From the NCBI GenBank assembly GCA_028871795.1, contig JAGWMG010000013.1, positions 1 to 64,000 on the forward strand: a stretch of 64,000 nt of DNA, read 5' to 3'. The position numbers and the translations under genes were made by a program. The notes under the pieces were generated by a model that saw only the letters and a program-made list of their open reading frames with translations, made no database searches and was not told the origin of the DNA. Source of the stretch: Alphaproteobacteria bacterium. Its GTDB lineage: Bacteria; Pseudomonadota; Alphaproteobacteria; Micropepsales; Micropepsaceae. Position 1 is the stretch's first letter, and each line of letters starts with the position of its first letter. Positions 52,185 through 61,669 of this stretch are shown here, piece after piece.

Positions 52185-53341
52185 AGGGCCTCCATCATGG
52201 ACGGCGCACCCGCCGTTTCACGCGGCTCAAGGTCGGCCAGCATGGCGACGATGTGCTCGGGACGCACGTCTCCCCCGCCCAGCCCCGCCATATAGTTCTG
52301 CACCACCGCGCCAGCGTCCGCGAGGCTGCGGGTTTCCGACCACAGCACGCCCCCGAGCCCCAGGCTGATATTGCGGTCGATCACGGCGATCCGCTGCTTG
52401 CCGGCATAGCACGCCCGGATCGCCTCGACCGGCAGCGGGCGGAACAGGCGCACGCGCAGCGCGCCCACCCGTTGCCCCTCGGCGCGCAGTCTATCCACCA
52501 CGCGTTCGGCGGTGGCGCCGATGGTGCCCATCGAGACGATCAGGGTTTGGGCATCCTCGGTGCGGTAAGCTTCAACGGCATCAGCCGGGCGGCGGCCGAA
52601 GATGACCTCGAACTCGTTTTGGATTTCGGCGTAGATCCGCGGCACTTCCAGCATGGCGCTGTGGTGCTGCCAGCGATGCATTTCGGTCTGATGCGGAATT
52701 TCGATCTGCCCCAACGTATGGGGCACATCGCCCAAACGATGGGGGATGTCGGTCGGCGGCAGAAAGTCGTCCACCTGCGCCTGCTCGGGAATCTGGGTCT
52801 GGGCCACGGTGTGCGAGAGGATGAAACCTTCCATGTTGACCATCGCCGGCATCATCACGCGCCGGTCCTCCGCCAGCCTGAAGGCGCAGAGCACGGTATC
52901 GAAAAGCTCCTGATTGTCGGCGCAGTAGAACTGGATCAAGCCGTGGTCGCGCAACGTCAGGGCATCGCTGTGATCGGCCCAGATATTCCAGGGCGGACCC
53001 AGGGTGCGGTTGGCCACCGCCAGCACCACCGGCAAGCGCAAACACGCCGCGGCGACGCAGTTTTCGACCATGTAAGCCAGGCCGTTGGAGGATGTCGCGG
53101 TAAACGTCCGGGCGCCGGCAGAAGCGGCGCCGATGCAGACGCCCATCGCGCTGTGCTCGCTCTCTACCCGGACGACCCGGCCCTTCTCGATCTTCTGCTG
53201 ACAGAGGTACTCCATGCATTCGGTCGAGGGTGTGATTGGATAAACGCCGCTGCAGAAGCCGCGGCCAAAGCGGTTGGCGCGTGCCGCCAGGGTCGCCGCC
53301 AGGGCGGCGCCATGATTGGCGCTCAACAGTTCGACGGTCAT
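52181..53341 (-). CDS. 2-oxoacid:ferredoxin oxidoreductase, alpha subunit
   Basis: 386 aa of the PorA type. 'GVYPITPSTECMEYL' matches the conserved 'YPITPST' loop near the N-terminus, 'TATSSNGLAYMVENC' follows, and the transketolase C-terminal domain is at the end ('IVSMGTIGATAERV', 'RLFRPLPVEAIRA'). It overlaps both neighbours by 4 nt, indicating stoichiometric translation with the gamma fusion and beta subunit. Confidence 0.88.
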   Translation of the reverse strand: MTVELLSANHGAALAATLAARANRFGRGFCSGVYPITPSTECMEYLCQQKIEKGRVVRVESEHSAMGVCIGAASAGARTFTATSSNGLAYMVENCVAAACLRLPVVLAVANRTLGPPWNIWADHSDALTLRDHGLIQFYCADNQELFDTVLCAFRLAEDRRVMMPAMVNMEGFILSHTVAQTQIPEQAQVDDFLPPTDIPHRLGDVPHTLGQIEIPHQTEMHRWQHHSAMLEVPRIYAEIQNEFEVIFGRRPADAVEAYRTEDAQTLIVSMGTIGATAERVVDRLRAEGQRVGALRVRLFRPLPVEAIRACYAGKQRIAVIDRNISLGLGGVLWSETRSLADAGAVVQNYMAGLGGGDVRPEHIVAMLADLEPRETAGAPSMMEAL

Positions 53342-55614
53342 GCGCTCACCTTTTGCCGGTTCTTTTCCTGCATCTCCATCGCGCTACGCGGGCATTCGGC
53401 CACGCACATGCTGCAGCCCTTGCAGTAATCGCCGTCGATGCGATAACCGTCTTCACTGCGAACGATCACGCCGTCCGGACAAGAGATCAGGCAGGTATCG
53501 CACTTCGTGCAATGGCCGCAGGAAAAGCAGCGCCCCGCTTCTTCCGGACCTGCCAGACCAAGATTGACTTCTTCGAAGGTAAGCGCGGAAGGCCTGAATT
53601 GCCTATCCGTTTGCGGTGGCGCCACGTCGAAATGAGAAAAGCGTATCTGCCCCGGCGCCACCGGCTCGGCGCCGCGGCTCGGCGCTTCACTCGGCCCGGC
53701 GTCGGGATTCGCCAGAACGGCCAGCGCGGCCCGTCGCCCGTTGCCGATGGCATGGGTGACCGTGCCGTCGCCGGTCGCGCAGTCCCCGGCGAACCAGACG
53801 GGGAGCAGGCGCTTGCCCTCGAAGGCGCGACCCTCGCGCATCGTCCAGCCGTCAGGCAGGAGATCGAGTTCGCTCTTCTGGCCGAGTGCCAGCAGAACCT
53901 TGTCGCAGGCCAGCCTCGACGTGCGTTGCGTGACCAGCGGACGGCGGCGGCCGCTGACATCGGGGGGGCCGGGTTCGACCTCCGCGATCACCATGGCAGA
54001 CACGGTACCGCTACCGCTGAATTCGACCGGTTGGCGGTGCAGGTGAAGCTGCACGCCTTCGCGCTCGGCGTCGTCGATCTCTTCGACGATGGCGGGCATG
54101 TCCTCGCGGCTGCGGCGGTAAACGATTTTCACCGACGCGGCGCCGCAGCGCAGCGCGCTGCGGGCGCAATCGATCGCGGTGTTGCCGCCGCCGATCACCA
54201 CGACGTTTCCCATGAGCGCGACGCCGCCGCGTTTGATGCGGTCGAGAAAGTCGAGGCCTTGCTCTACGCCGTCCAGACTCTCGCCCTCCGCTTTCAGGTC
54301 GAGGGCCTGCCCAAAGCCGACACAGACAATCACGGCATCGAAGTCCTGCCGCAGACGCCGGAGATCGTCCACGCGGGAATTGCAGCGCGCTTCGACGCCC
54401 AGCTTCAAGATGCGTTCGACATCGCGCTTGAGCGCCTCGGGCGGCAGGCGAAATGCCGGAATGCCGTTGCGCAGGACGCCGCCCAGCGCCGGGCCGGCCT
54501 CGTAAATCGTGACCGCGTGCCCGCGCAGGGCGAGCTGGTAGGCGGCGCTCAATCCTGCCGGTCCGCCGCCGACCACGGCAACGCGCAGGGGCTGCGCCGC
54601 CGTTTGCGGCAACGGCTCCAGCGCAGAGTGGTCGGCAATCCAGCGCTCGAGACTGCGGATGTTCACCGCGCCGTCGAATACCTGGCGGTTGCAGGCCTGC
54701 ATGCACGGCGCCGGGCAGACGCGACCGCATACCGAGGGCAGCGGCTGGGTGCGCAGCAAAATCGCCGCCGCCGCCTCGGCACCGTTGTTCTTCAGGGCCT
54801 GGACGAATCCCACCACGTCGTTTCCGGCCGGACAGGCGAGATTGCAGGGTGCCGGGTGGTCGCCGTAAACGGGCGCCTGGTTGCTCCACGATCCGGTTCT
54901 GAGATTCGGGGGGAAATCCGTGCTGTGGCCGGGAATGGTCCCAACGGCGGCGGGGCCGGCCGTCGGCGCGGATACGCCGGGACCGTCATTCGTTCGAACC
55001 GGTTCGCAGACCCGCACCCGCTCGTAGGCATGTTGCGCGGCCGGCAGATCGCCGCTCAGCCCCAGCGAGGCATAGGCTTTTTCCAGCACCGTCAGGGGCA
55101 ACTCCAGCAAGCGGGCATAGGCGCCGAGGATGGTCGTGTTGATGATGACCACCGAACTCGAGCCGATGCCTTGCTCGCGCGCGATCGCGGTGGCGTCGAT
55201 CACACCGAAGCGATAGTGCTCGAAGCGGCCGGCGTAGCTATCCAGACCGGCGTCGGTGTTCAGCAGCAGCAGGGAACCCGGCGCGACTCCTTCCAGGATC
55301 TGAGTTCCCATGAGTCCTTCATCGAGAACGATCAGATGATTCGGCCGGTAGACCTTGTTGCGGTTGCCGATGGCAAAACGGTCGACGCGGGTATAGGCCT
55401 GCACCGGCGCGCCCGAGCGCTCGCTGCCGTAATCGCCGAAGGTCTGCACGTGCAGGCCCATCTCGGTGAACAGCGCGGCGATCAGTTTCGCGCAGGTGAC
55501 GCCGCCTTGGCCTCCGCGGCCGTGCACGCGCACTTCCAGCGGCAACCTCAAGCCGACAGGCAAAGGAATACTCGCGGCTGTGGCCGAAGAATCGGCCGGA
55601 TACTTGTATTTCAT
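53338..55614 (-). CDS. Fusion: oxidoreductase gamma subunit + GltD-like flavoprotein + 2[4Fe-4S] ferredoxin
   Basis: 758 aa from the ATG at 55614, with a GGGAGA site; the frame is open to 55689. Order: gamma subunit of a 2-oxoacid oxidoreductase ('VHGRGGQGGVTCAKLIA', 'FGDYGSERSGAPV'), about 20-215; a short linker; the Fe-S N-terminal domain of GltD-type proteins ('NLACPAG', 'CGRVCPAPCMQACNR'); FAD site 'VVGGGPAGLSAAYQLA'; NAD(P) site 'VVIGGGNTAIDCARSAL'; and a C-terminal ferredoxin with two [4Fe-4S] cysteine sets ('CTKCDTCLISCP' and 'CKGCSMCVAECP'). The chain could pass electrons from 2-oxoacid oxidation to NAD(P) directly. It overlaps the alpha gene by 4 nt. Confidence 0.87.
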   Translation of the reverse strand: MKYKYPADSSATAASIPLPVGLRLPLEVRVHGRGGQGGVTCAKLIAALFTEMGLHVQTFGDYGSERSGAPVQAYTRVDRFAIGNRNKVYRPNHLIVLDEGLMGTQILEGVAPGSLLLLNTDAGLDSYAGRFEHYRFGVIDATAIAREQGIGSSSVVIINTTILGAYARLLELPLTVLEKAYASLGLSGDLPAAQHAYERVRVCEPVRTNDGPGVSAPTAGPAAVGTIPGHSTDFPPNLRTGSWSNQAPVYGDHPAPCNLACPAGNDVVGFVQALKNNGAEAAAAILLRTQPLPSVCGRVCPAPCMQACNRQVFDGAVNIRSLERWIADHSALEPLPQTAAQPLRVAVVGGGPAGLSAAYQLALRGHAVTIYEAGPALGGVLRNGIPAFRLPPEALKRDVERILKLGVEARCNSRVDDLRRLRQDFDAVIVCVGFGQALDLKAEGESLDGVEQGLDFLDRIKRGGVALMGNVVVIGGGNTAIDCARSALRCGAASVKIVYRRSREDMPAIVEEIDDAEREGVQLHLHRQPVEFSGSGTVSAMVIAEVEPGPPDVSGRRRPLVTQRTSRLACDKVLLALGQKSELDLLPDGWTMREGRAFEGKRLLPVWFAGDCATGDGTVTHAIGNGRRAALAVLANPDAGPSEAPSRGAEPVAPGQIRFSHFDVAPPQTDRQFRPSALTFEEVNLGLAGPEEAGRCFSCGHCTKCDTCLISCPDGVIVRSEDGYRIDGDYCKGCSMCVAECPRSAMEMQEKNRQKVSA

Positions 55615-55834
55615 CAAATCTCCCGCCTTCCCGAGGTATTGTCCGGCCAAACCTCCATTGGGCTTTGGGCTCAAACGTACTTGGCGCAACGCCGATTTAT
55701 ATGCGTAATATCAATGCCGCCCTGCCGTCGCCGTCGCGTAAGATTATGAGGTTTGCGAAGCGTGCCGCACGCTCAACCGTCAAAATATGGCGACCCGACT
55801 GAAATTTTGTACCAGCAAAATGAAGACTCGTTCC

Positions 55835-55911
55835 TGGCGACCCCGGGAAGACTCGAACTTCCGGCCTACGGTTTAGGAAACCGCCGCTCTATCCTGCTGA
55901 GCTACGGGGTC
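55835..55911 (-). tRNA. tRNA-Arg (anticodon CCU)
   Basis: Read on the minus strand, 77 nt fold as a cloverleaf: acceptor GACCCCG/CGGGGTC, D-arm GCTC..GAGC, anticodon stem GCGGT/ACCGT with loop TTCCTAA, so anticodon CCT (reads AGG), T-arm GGAAG-TTCGAGT-CTTCC, discriminator G and an encoded CCA at the 3' end. It lies between the oxidoreductase operon and the peptide-transport genes. Confidence 0.93.
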
Positions 55912-55955
55912 GCGCGCCGGGAAACTGCCCTTAAGCGCCGTTCTTGGCAAGAGTC

Positions 55956-57545
55956 TCACCGCCGTCCGTCGATCCACAGCCAGCGCGTGCGGTTGATGTC
56001 GCGCGGGTTCGCGATCCAGCCCTTCACGTACGGCTGGACCAGGTCGCGCGTCACCATGAAATAGGCGGGCACCCAAGCGTAATCGGCTAAGGCCAGCTTT
56101 TCCGCCTCCAGCATTTTTTCGCCGCGCGCGGCGGGATCGCTTGTCGCCTCGGCGGCGTCGAGCAGGGCGTCGTATTTCGGATTGCTGTAGCCGCCGTAGT
56201 TCTCGCCGCTGCCGGAACGCAACAGGTCGAGGAAATTGACCGCATCGTTGAAATCGGCGATCCAGCTCGGCGTGGCGATGTCGAATTCGCGATCCTGGAC
56301 CATCTGCTGGAAGACGCGCCCTTCCACGGAGACGATTTCGATACGGATGTATATCCTCTCCATCATCGCCTGAAAGGCCGAGGCATTGCGGATGCTGTCG
56401 GGATTGGTCGACGTGAGCAGTTCAAGGCGCAGCGTGTGCCCTGGTCCATATCCCATCGCCCGCATCAGACTCTGCGCCTTGGCGATGCGCTGGGCGTGGG
56501 GCAAATCCTTGAACCACAGCGCGGCCGTGCCCGGATAATTTGCGACGCCCGGCGGGACGATACGGTACGCCGGCGTCTCGCCGATGCGGTGGATCTTGCC
56601 TGTGACGACCTCGCGATCGGTCGCGAGGTTGATCGCTTCGCGCAGGCGGATGTCCATGAACGGCCTTCGCGTGAAATTCATGGCGAAATAGGCGACGCCC
56701 AGATAGGGCGCGACCCGCAGCGCACCGGGGATATGCGCCCGCATCCAATCGATCTGGGTGTTGGGAAAGGGATCGAGCGTATCGAGTTGTCCGGCGCGGA
56801 AACGGCGCAAGGCGGCCTCGGAATTGTCAGTTTGATAGTAATAGACGGTTCGGATGCGGACATGGGACGCGTCATAGAACAGCGGATTCTTGACCAGCGT
56901 CACGCGCTCGCCCGGGGTCCATTCCTCGATGGCGTACGGCCCGTTGCCCACGAAGTTCTTCGGCTTAGACCATGCTTCGCCGTATTTCAGATAGGTATGG
57001 CGCGGGATCGGCCATGCGACCTGATGGTCCATGAGCTCGGGCAGATAAGCCGCCGGATGTTCGAGGCTGACGGACAGCGTCCGGTCGTCGACCGCGCGGA
57101 TGCCGAGCGCAGAGGGCGACAGCTTGCCTGCGCTGATCGCGTGCGCATTCTTCACGACCCAAAGATTGTAGGCATACGGTGCGGCGGTCCTGGGATCGAG
57201 CAACCGGCGCCAAGCGGTCACAAAATCGGCGGAGGTCACCGCCACGCCGTCAGACCACAGATGGCGGCGCAGGTGGAAAGTCCATTCCAGGCCGTCGCGC
57301 GAAACGCTCCAGCCGACGGCCGCGCCGGCCACCGGTTCGCCGCGCGGACCCTCCGTCGTCAGACCCATAATCAGGTCGCCGACCACCCACGCTTCCCAGG
57401 TGCCCTGGATGAAGGCGGGATCCAGGCTCTTGATGTCCGGCCCGTTGCCGCGATTGAGCACCGGCCCGGCGTCTTCGTGGGGCGAACAGCCAAACAGCAG
57501 AACGGTCGCCGCTGCAAGGATCGCTCTGGCGAGGCCCGATTCCAT
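55956..57545 (-). CDS. Peptide ABC transporter substrate-binding lipoprotein (SBP family 5)
   Basis: 529 aa. A lipoprotein signal with 'LLFGC' near residue 20 precedes the SBP_bac_5 fold: 'GNGPDIKSLDPAFIQGTWEA' in part, 'PRTAAPYAYNLW', 'LREAINLATDREVV'. It is similar throughout to the following SBP encoded upstream in the operon, so the two are paralogues. DppA/OppA-like proteins deliver di- or oligopeptides to the permease. Its gene is last in the run and lies just downstream of the tRNA-Arg gene. Confidence 0.87.
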   Translation of the reverse strand: MESGLARAILAAATVLLFGCSPHEDAGPVLNRGNGPDIKSLDPAFIQGTWEAWVVGDLIMGLTTEGPRGEPVAGAAVGWSVSRDGLEWTFHLRRHLWSDGVAVTSADFVTAWRRLLDPRTAAPYAYNLWVVKNAHAISAGKLSPSALGIRAVDDRTLSVSLEHPAAYLPELMDHQVAWPIPRHTYLKYGEAWSKPKNFVGNGPYAIEEWTPGERVTLVKNPLFYDASHVRIRTVYYYQTDNSEAALRRFRAGQLDTLDPFPNTQIDWMRAHIPGALRVAPYLGVAYFAMNFTRRPFMDIRLREAINLATDREVVTGKIHRIGETPAYRIVPPGVANYPGTAALWFKDLPHAQRIAKAQSLMRAMGYGPGHTLRLELLTSTNPDSIRNASAFQAMMERIYIRIEIVSVEGRVFQQMVQDREFDIATPSWIADFNDAVNFLDLLRSGSGENYGGYSNPKYDALLDAAEATSDPAARGEKMLEAEKLALADYAWVPAYFMVTRDLVQPYVKGWIANPRDINRTRWLWIDGRR

Positions 57546-57558
57546 CGGGGCAACGCTA

Positions 57559-59211
57559 TCACACGTTGACGATCTTGCGGTCGAGAGTCAGCCAGCGCGA
57601 GCGGTGGCAGTTGATGGGATTGTCGATCCAGCCCTTGACCTGCAGCGACAAGAGGTTGCGCGTGACGCCGAAGAAAATCGGGGCAATTGCCACGTCGTCG
57701 AGCATCATCTGTTCTGCCCGTTCCAGAAGGACGGCGCGCGCGGACGGATCGTGGGTGAAATCGGATTTTGCGATCAGCGCGTCGTATTGCGGATTGGAAT
57801 ACCACCCGTAATTCATGTCCGTCGTGGACGTCTGCATGAGGAACAAATAGTCCTTGGCGTCGGGGTAGTCCTCGGCCCAGGCGGCCCAGCCGACGGCAAA
57901 ATTGTGCTTGCGCATAAGGGCGTAGTGAAGCTGGCTGTCGGACGGTACGATACGCACCCGGCAACCGATTTCGCGCCACATCTCCTGAAACGCTACGGCG
58001 ACGATCTTGGCCTCCGTCGTGTTCATGGTGTTGAAATCGAAGCTGAGCGGGTTGCCAGGACCAAATCCCGCCTGGGCCAACAGCCATTTCGCCTTCGCGC
58101 CGCGCTCGGCCTCAGGCTCCGCTTTGAAGCGCAAATGCGGTCGGCCCGGATAGCCCGGCAGGTCCGGCGGAATGAAAGAATATGCCGGCGTTTCGCCGCC
58201 GCGCATCACTTTCTCGCATATGATCTCGCGGTCGATGGCCAGAGACAGCGCCCGACGCACGCGCAGATCGTCGAACGGCTTCTGCTTGAGATTGAACTGC
58301 AGGTATTTGGTCATAAAGAAGGGCGACAGGCGCAGTTCGCGGGACATGACGCGCCGCAGCCAGGAAATCTGCTGCGGCGGGATCGAATCGGTCAACACGT
58401 CGAATTCGCCGCCGCGGAACCGCTTGATCGCGGCCGACTGGTCCTGCGTCGGATAATAATAGACGTGATCGATCCCAACCGTATCGCGCGCGTAGAAGTA
58501 GGGATTCTTGGCAAGATGGATGTGATCGTTCGACACCCATTCCTTCAGGACGTAGGGACCGTTGGTGGCGATATGCTCCGGCTGCATCCACGCGTCGCCG
58601 TATTTCTCCACGATGTGAGCCGGTATGGGCATCGCGGTCGGTTGCATGAGAAGCTGCATCAAGTAAGGCACTTGGTAAAGGAAACTCAGCTCCAGCGTGC
58701 GGTCGTCCAGCGCGCGCGCGCCGATCCGGTCCGGTGACATCCTTCCCGCGGCGGCTTCCTGCATGTTGCGGATCGGATAGAGGATGGCGACATATTGCGC
58801 GGCGGTTTTCGGGTCGGCGATGCGCCGGAACGAATAAACGAAATCGTGCGCCGTCACCGGTGTGCCGTCCGACCATTTATGATCGCGGATCTTGAACGTG
58901 TAGACGAGGCCGTCGGGGCTCACCGTATAGCTTTCAGCGGCGCCGGGAATCGGCGCGCTGATGGCGTCTTCCGTCATCAGCCCCATGAACATGTCGCCGA
59001 CGATGTTGTTCTCCCAACTGGCCTGTATCAGGTTGGGATCGAGCGTGTCCGGCTCCGCGCCGTTGCCGCGGTGGAGCGAGTGCGCATCCGCCGTTGACGG
59101 TGTGAACATCTTGCTCGAATTGCCGCGCAACGAAAGCGCCAGCGCGCCCGTTGCCGTCAGAGCGCCCGCCGCGATCGCGGCCCGGCGCGACAGTTTGTGA
59201 TGGCCTGTCAT
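57559..59211 (-). CDS. Peptide ABC transporter substrate-binding protein (SBP family 5), Tat-like signal
   Basis: 550 aa. The N-terminus 'LSRRAAIAAGALTATGALAL' looks like a twin-arginine export signal. The mature part is an SBP_bac_5 domain: 'GAEPDTLDPNLIQASWE', 'VRRALSLAIDREII', 'QTSTTDMNYGWYSNPQYDAL'. It differs from its paralogue in lacking a lipobox, so it should be soluble in the periplasm. It is separated from the paralogue by 13 nt; both probably serve the same permease encoded at 61.7-63.5 kb, with a gene of the opposite strand in between. Confidence 0.87.
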   Translation of the reverse strand: MTGHHKLSRRAAIAAGALTATGALALSLRGNSSKMFTPSTADAHSLHRGNGAEPDTLDPNLIQASWENNIVGDMFMGLMTEDAISAPIPGAAESYTVSPDGLVYTFKIRDHKWSDGTPVTAHDFVYSFRRIADPKTAAQYVAILYPIRNMQEAAAGRMSPDRIGARALDDRTLELSFLYQVPYLMQLLMQPTAMPIPAHIVEKYGDAWMQPEHIATNGPYVLKEWVSNDHIHLAKNPYFYARDTVGIDHVYYYPTQDQSAAIKRFRGGEFDVLTDSIPPQQISWLRRVMSRELRLSPFFMTKYLQFNLKQKPFDDLRVRRALSLAIDREIICEKVMRGGETPAYSFIPPDLPGYPGRPHLRFKAEPEAERGAKAKWLLAQAGFGPGNPLSFDFNTMNTTEAKIVAVAFQEMWREIGCRVRIVPSDSQLHYALMRKHNFAVGWAAWAEDYPDAKDYLFLMQTSTTDMNYGWYSNPQYDALIAKSDFTHDPSARAVLLERAEQMMLDDVAIAPIFFGVTRNLLSLQVKGWIDNPINCHRSRWLTLDRKIVNV

Positions 59212-59312
59212 GCTCTTCCGCTCCTCTCTCGCGTCGTCGCCGCGAATATCCTATGATACCCCCGCCGCATGCCGTTGCTGCCAATTTCAATCGAGGAGTA
59301 ATCGAACCAGCC

Positions 59313-59873
59313 ATGAAACCGAATCCGCTGGCCGCATTGGCCGTTCTGCTGATCGCTTCTTTTCCCGCCCGTGCCGCAGACGACTTGACGGCTGCGATCG
59401 GAAAATGCGCAGCGTTGACCGACAATACGGTGCGTCTTGCCTGTTACGACAAGGCCGCGGGGCGCCCGAATACGGTCGCCGCCGCGCCGACTACCAAGGA
59501 ACAGCAAGAGTCCTGGTTTGGCATTGCGGACTGGTTCAGCAGCGACAAGGCCAGTCCGGCCGAGCAGACGACGCCGCAACAGTTCGGCAGCGAGAGTCTT
59601 CCTCCGCCGCCGGCGGCTCCCGGCGCGCAGCCGAACGAACCTCTGGACCATATCACCGCGACCGTTTCGGATTTCGCGTACAATCCTTTTGGCCGCTTTA
59701 CCGTGTTCCTCGAGAACGGCCAGATCTGGCAGCAGCTCCAGGCAGACACCGGCAGGGCGAACTTCGACAAGCACGCGAAGGATCAGGTCACGATCTCGCG
59801 CGGCCTCATCGGCAGCTACAATTTGTCGATCGGCGATCATGCGGCCATCTTCAAGGTGAAGCGCATCAAATAA
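59313..59873 (+). CDS. Hypothetical secreted protein
   Basis: 186 aa from the ATG at 59313, with GAGGAG about 14 nt upstream. A signal peptide ends near 'FPARAADD'. Residues 27-50 contain 'CAALTDNTVRLACYD', a pattern found at the start of several exported proteins (including VasI-type), and a disulfide is likely. The C-terminal part 'TVSDFAYNPFGRFTVFLENGQIWQQLQ' is an OB-like beta region. It interrupts the peptide-transport genes on the opposite strand, and its 3' end overlaps the ATPase gene by 8 nt. Function unknown. Confidence 0.7.
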   Translation: MKPNPLAALAVLLIASFPARAADDLTAAIGKCAALTDNTVRLACYDKAAGRPNTVAAAPTTKEQQESWFGIADWFSSDKASPAEQTTPQQFGSESLPPPPAAPGAQPNEPLDHITATVSDFAYNPFGRFTVFLENGQIWQQLQADTGRANFDKHAKDQVTISRGLIGSYNLSIGDHAAIFKVKRIK

Positions 59874-61668
59874 CCTCGTCGTACTCGGCGACCAGATGGC
59901 CCGGCGCCACCTGAAGCAGTTTCGGCCGGTATTGTTCGGCATTCGGATCGTTGATGATCTTCGATTTCAGGAAGGTCAGCGGGGCGCGCGAATCGAGCGG
60001 CGAAGGGAGGTCACCCGTGAGCTTTGCGCGTTTCCTGGCGCGTTCTATTTTGGGGTCGGGAACTGGCACGGCCGAGATCAGCGCCTTGGTATAGGGATGC
60101 CGCGGATCGGCGTAGATCGCCTCGCGGTCGGCGAGTTCCACCACCTGTCCCATGTACAGGACCATGACGCGATGGGAGAGCCGGCGCACGATGGCCAGGT
60201 CATGGCTGATGAAGATCAGCGACATGCCAGTTTGCGCCTGCAGGTCGGCGATCAGCTCCACGATTTGAGCCTGGATCGAGACGTCGAGCGCACTCACGGC
60301 CTCGTCGCAGATCACCAACTTCGGCTCGACGATCATGGCGCGCGCCACGCCCACGCGCTGATTCTGTCCGCCCGAAAATTCGTGCGGGTATCGATTAATC
60401 CAGACGGGGTCGAGGCCAACCCGCGTCATCATCCTGGCAACGCGCTGCGAAACCTCCGCGCGCGACAGCAATGGCATAAGGGCGGTCAACGGCTCGGCGA
60501 TCGACTGGCCCACCGTGCGGCGGGGATCGAGACTGGCAAGCGGGTCCTGGAAGACGATCTGTAATTCCTTGCGCAGCTTGCGCATGTCGTCCTTGCGGTG
60601 CGCATCCAGGTCGCGGCCGAGCCAGACGACCGTTCCGTCGGTACGCGGCAGCAATTGCAGAATCGCCCGTGCCAGCGTGGATTTCCCGCAACCGGATTCG
60701 CCAACTATGCCCAGAGTTTCGCCTTGGCGCAGTGTGAAGCTCACGCCGTCCACCGCCCGTAGCGGCTTGGTGATCCAAGCCGCGGCATTGACGGGGAAAT
60801 GGACCTTAAGATCGACCACGTCGAGCAGCTTGACCGCGTCGGGCGCGATCGCGGAGCGCGCCGCCGCGGTGTCCTCCGCCTTGTCCAGCCGCGGCATCGA
60901 GTCGATCAGCACCTTGGTATAGGCGTGCCGCGGGCGATAAAAGATGTCTTCCACCGCTCCCGATTCGACGATTTCGCCTTCGCGCATCACCTGCACGCGG
61001 TCGGCAATGCCGGCGATCACGCCCATGTCGTGCGAGATCATGACGATCGAGGTCTTCAATTCGGTCTTCAGTTCACGCATGATTTCCAGGATCTGCGCCT
61101 GCACCGTGACGTCCAGCGCGGTTGTCGGCTCATCCGCGATCAAAAGATCGGGCCCGCACACGGTCGCCATGGCGATCATCGCACGCTGGCGCATCCCGCC
61201 GGACATCTCATGGGGATATTGAAGCATACGCTGGCGCGCCTCCGGAATGCGGACGATCTCCAGGATTTCGACGGCGCGCTTTTCCGCTTCCTCGCGTGGA
61301 ACGTGACTGTGAACGCGCAGTCCTTCCATGATCTGCTCGCCGAGGGTCATGTGCGGTGTCAGCGACGTCAAGGGATCCTGGAAGATCATGGTGACGTGCG
61401 AGCCGCGAAAACGGTTCAACTTTCTCTGGCTGAGGCCCAGGATTTCCTTTCCGCGATATTTCACGCTGCCGGTGGCGCGGCCGTTCGACGACAGAAGCCC
61501 CATCGTCGCCAGGAACAGCTGGCTTTTGCCCGAACCGGACTCGCCGACCACGCCGAGACATTCGGCTGCGGCAACGTCGAAGCTGACGTTCTTTACCGCA
61601 CGAATTTCGCCGTCATGCGTGGTGAACCGCACGTCGAGGTTCCGGACTTCGAAGATCGGATCGGCCAT
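59866..61668 (-). CDS. Dipeptide ABC transporter ATP-binding protein, DppD-DppF fusion
   Basis: 600 aa from the ATG at 61668, one base after the preceding stop; a longer frame reaches 61698. Two complete ABC domains are joined. The first (1-250) has 'GESGSGKSQL', 'MSGGMRQRAMIAMA' and 'LLIADEPTTALD'. The second (290-560) has 'GESGCGKSTLARAIL', 'FSGGQNQRVGVARAM' and 'LVICDEAVSALD' and ends in an oligopeptide-transporter C-terminal segment. Note that Walker B of the second domain reads DEA instead of DEP. It powers the two permeases encoded upstream. Fusion replaces the separate DppD and DppF subunits. Confidence 0.92.
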   Translation of the reverse strand: MADPIFEVRNLDVRFTTHDGEIRAVKNVSFDVAAAECLGVVGESGSGKSQLFLATMGLLSSNGRATGSVKYRGKEILGLSQRKLNRFRGSHVTMIFQDPLTSLTPHMTLGEQIMEGLRVHSHVPREEAEKRAVEILEIVRIPEARQRMLQYPHEMSGGMRQRAMIAMATVCGPDLLIADEPTTALDVTVQAQILEIMRELKTELKTSIVMISHDMGVIAGIADRVQVMREGEIVESGAVEDIFYRPRHAYTKVLIDSMPRLDKAEDTAAARSAIAPDAVKLLDVVDLKVHFPVNAAAWITKPLRAVDGVSFTLRQGETLGIVGESGCGKSTLARAILQLLPRTDGTVVWLGRDLDAHRKDDMRKLRKELQIVFQDPLASLDPRRTVGQSIAEPLTALMPLLSRAEVSQRVARMMTRVGLDPVWINRYPHEFSGGQNQRVGVARAMIVEPKLVICDEAVSALDVSIQAQIVELIADLQAQTGMSLIFISHDLAIVRRLSHRVMVLYMGQVVELADREAIYADPRHPYTKALISAVPVPDPKIERARKRAKLTGDLPSPLDSRAPLTFLKSKIINDPNAEQYRPKLLQVAPGHLVAEYDEVI

Positions 61669-61669
61669 C

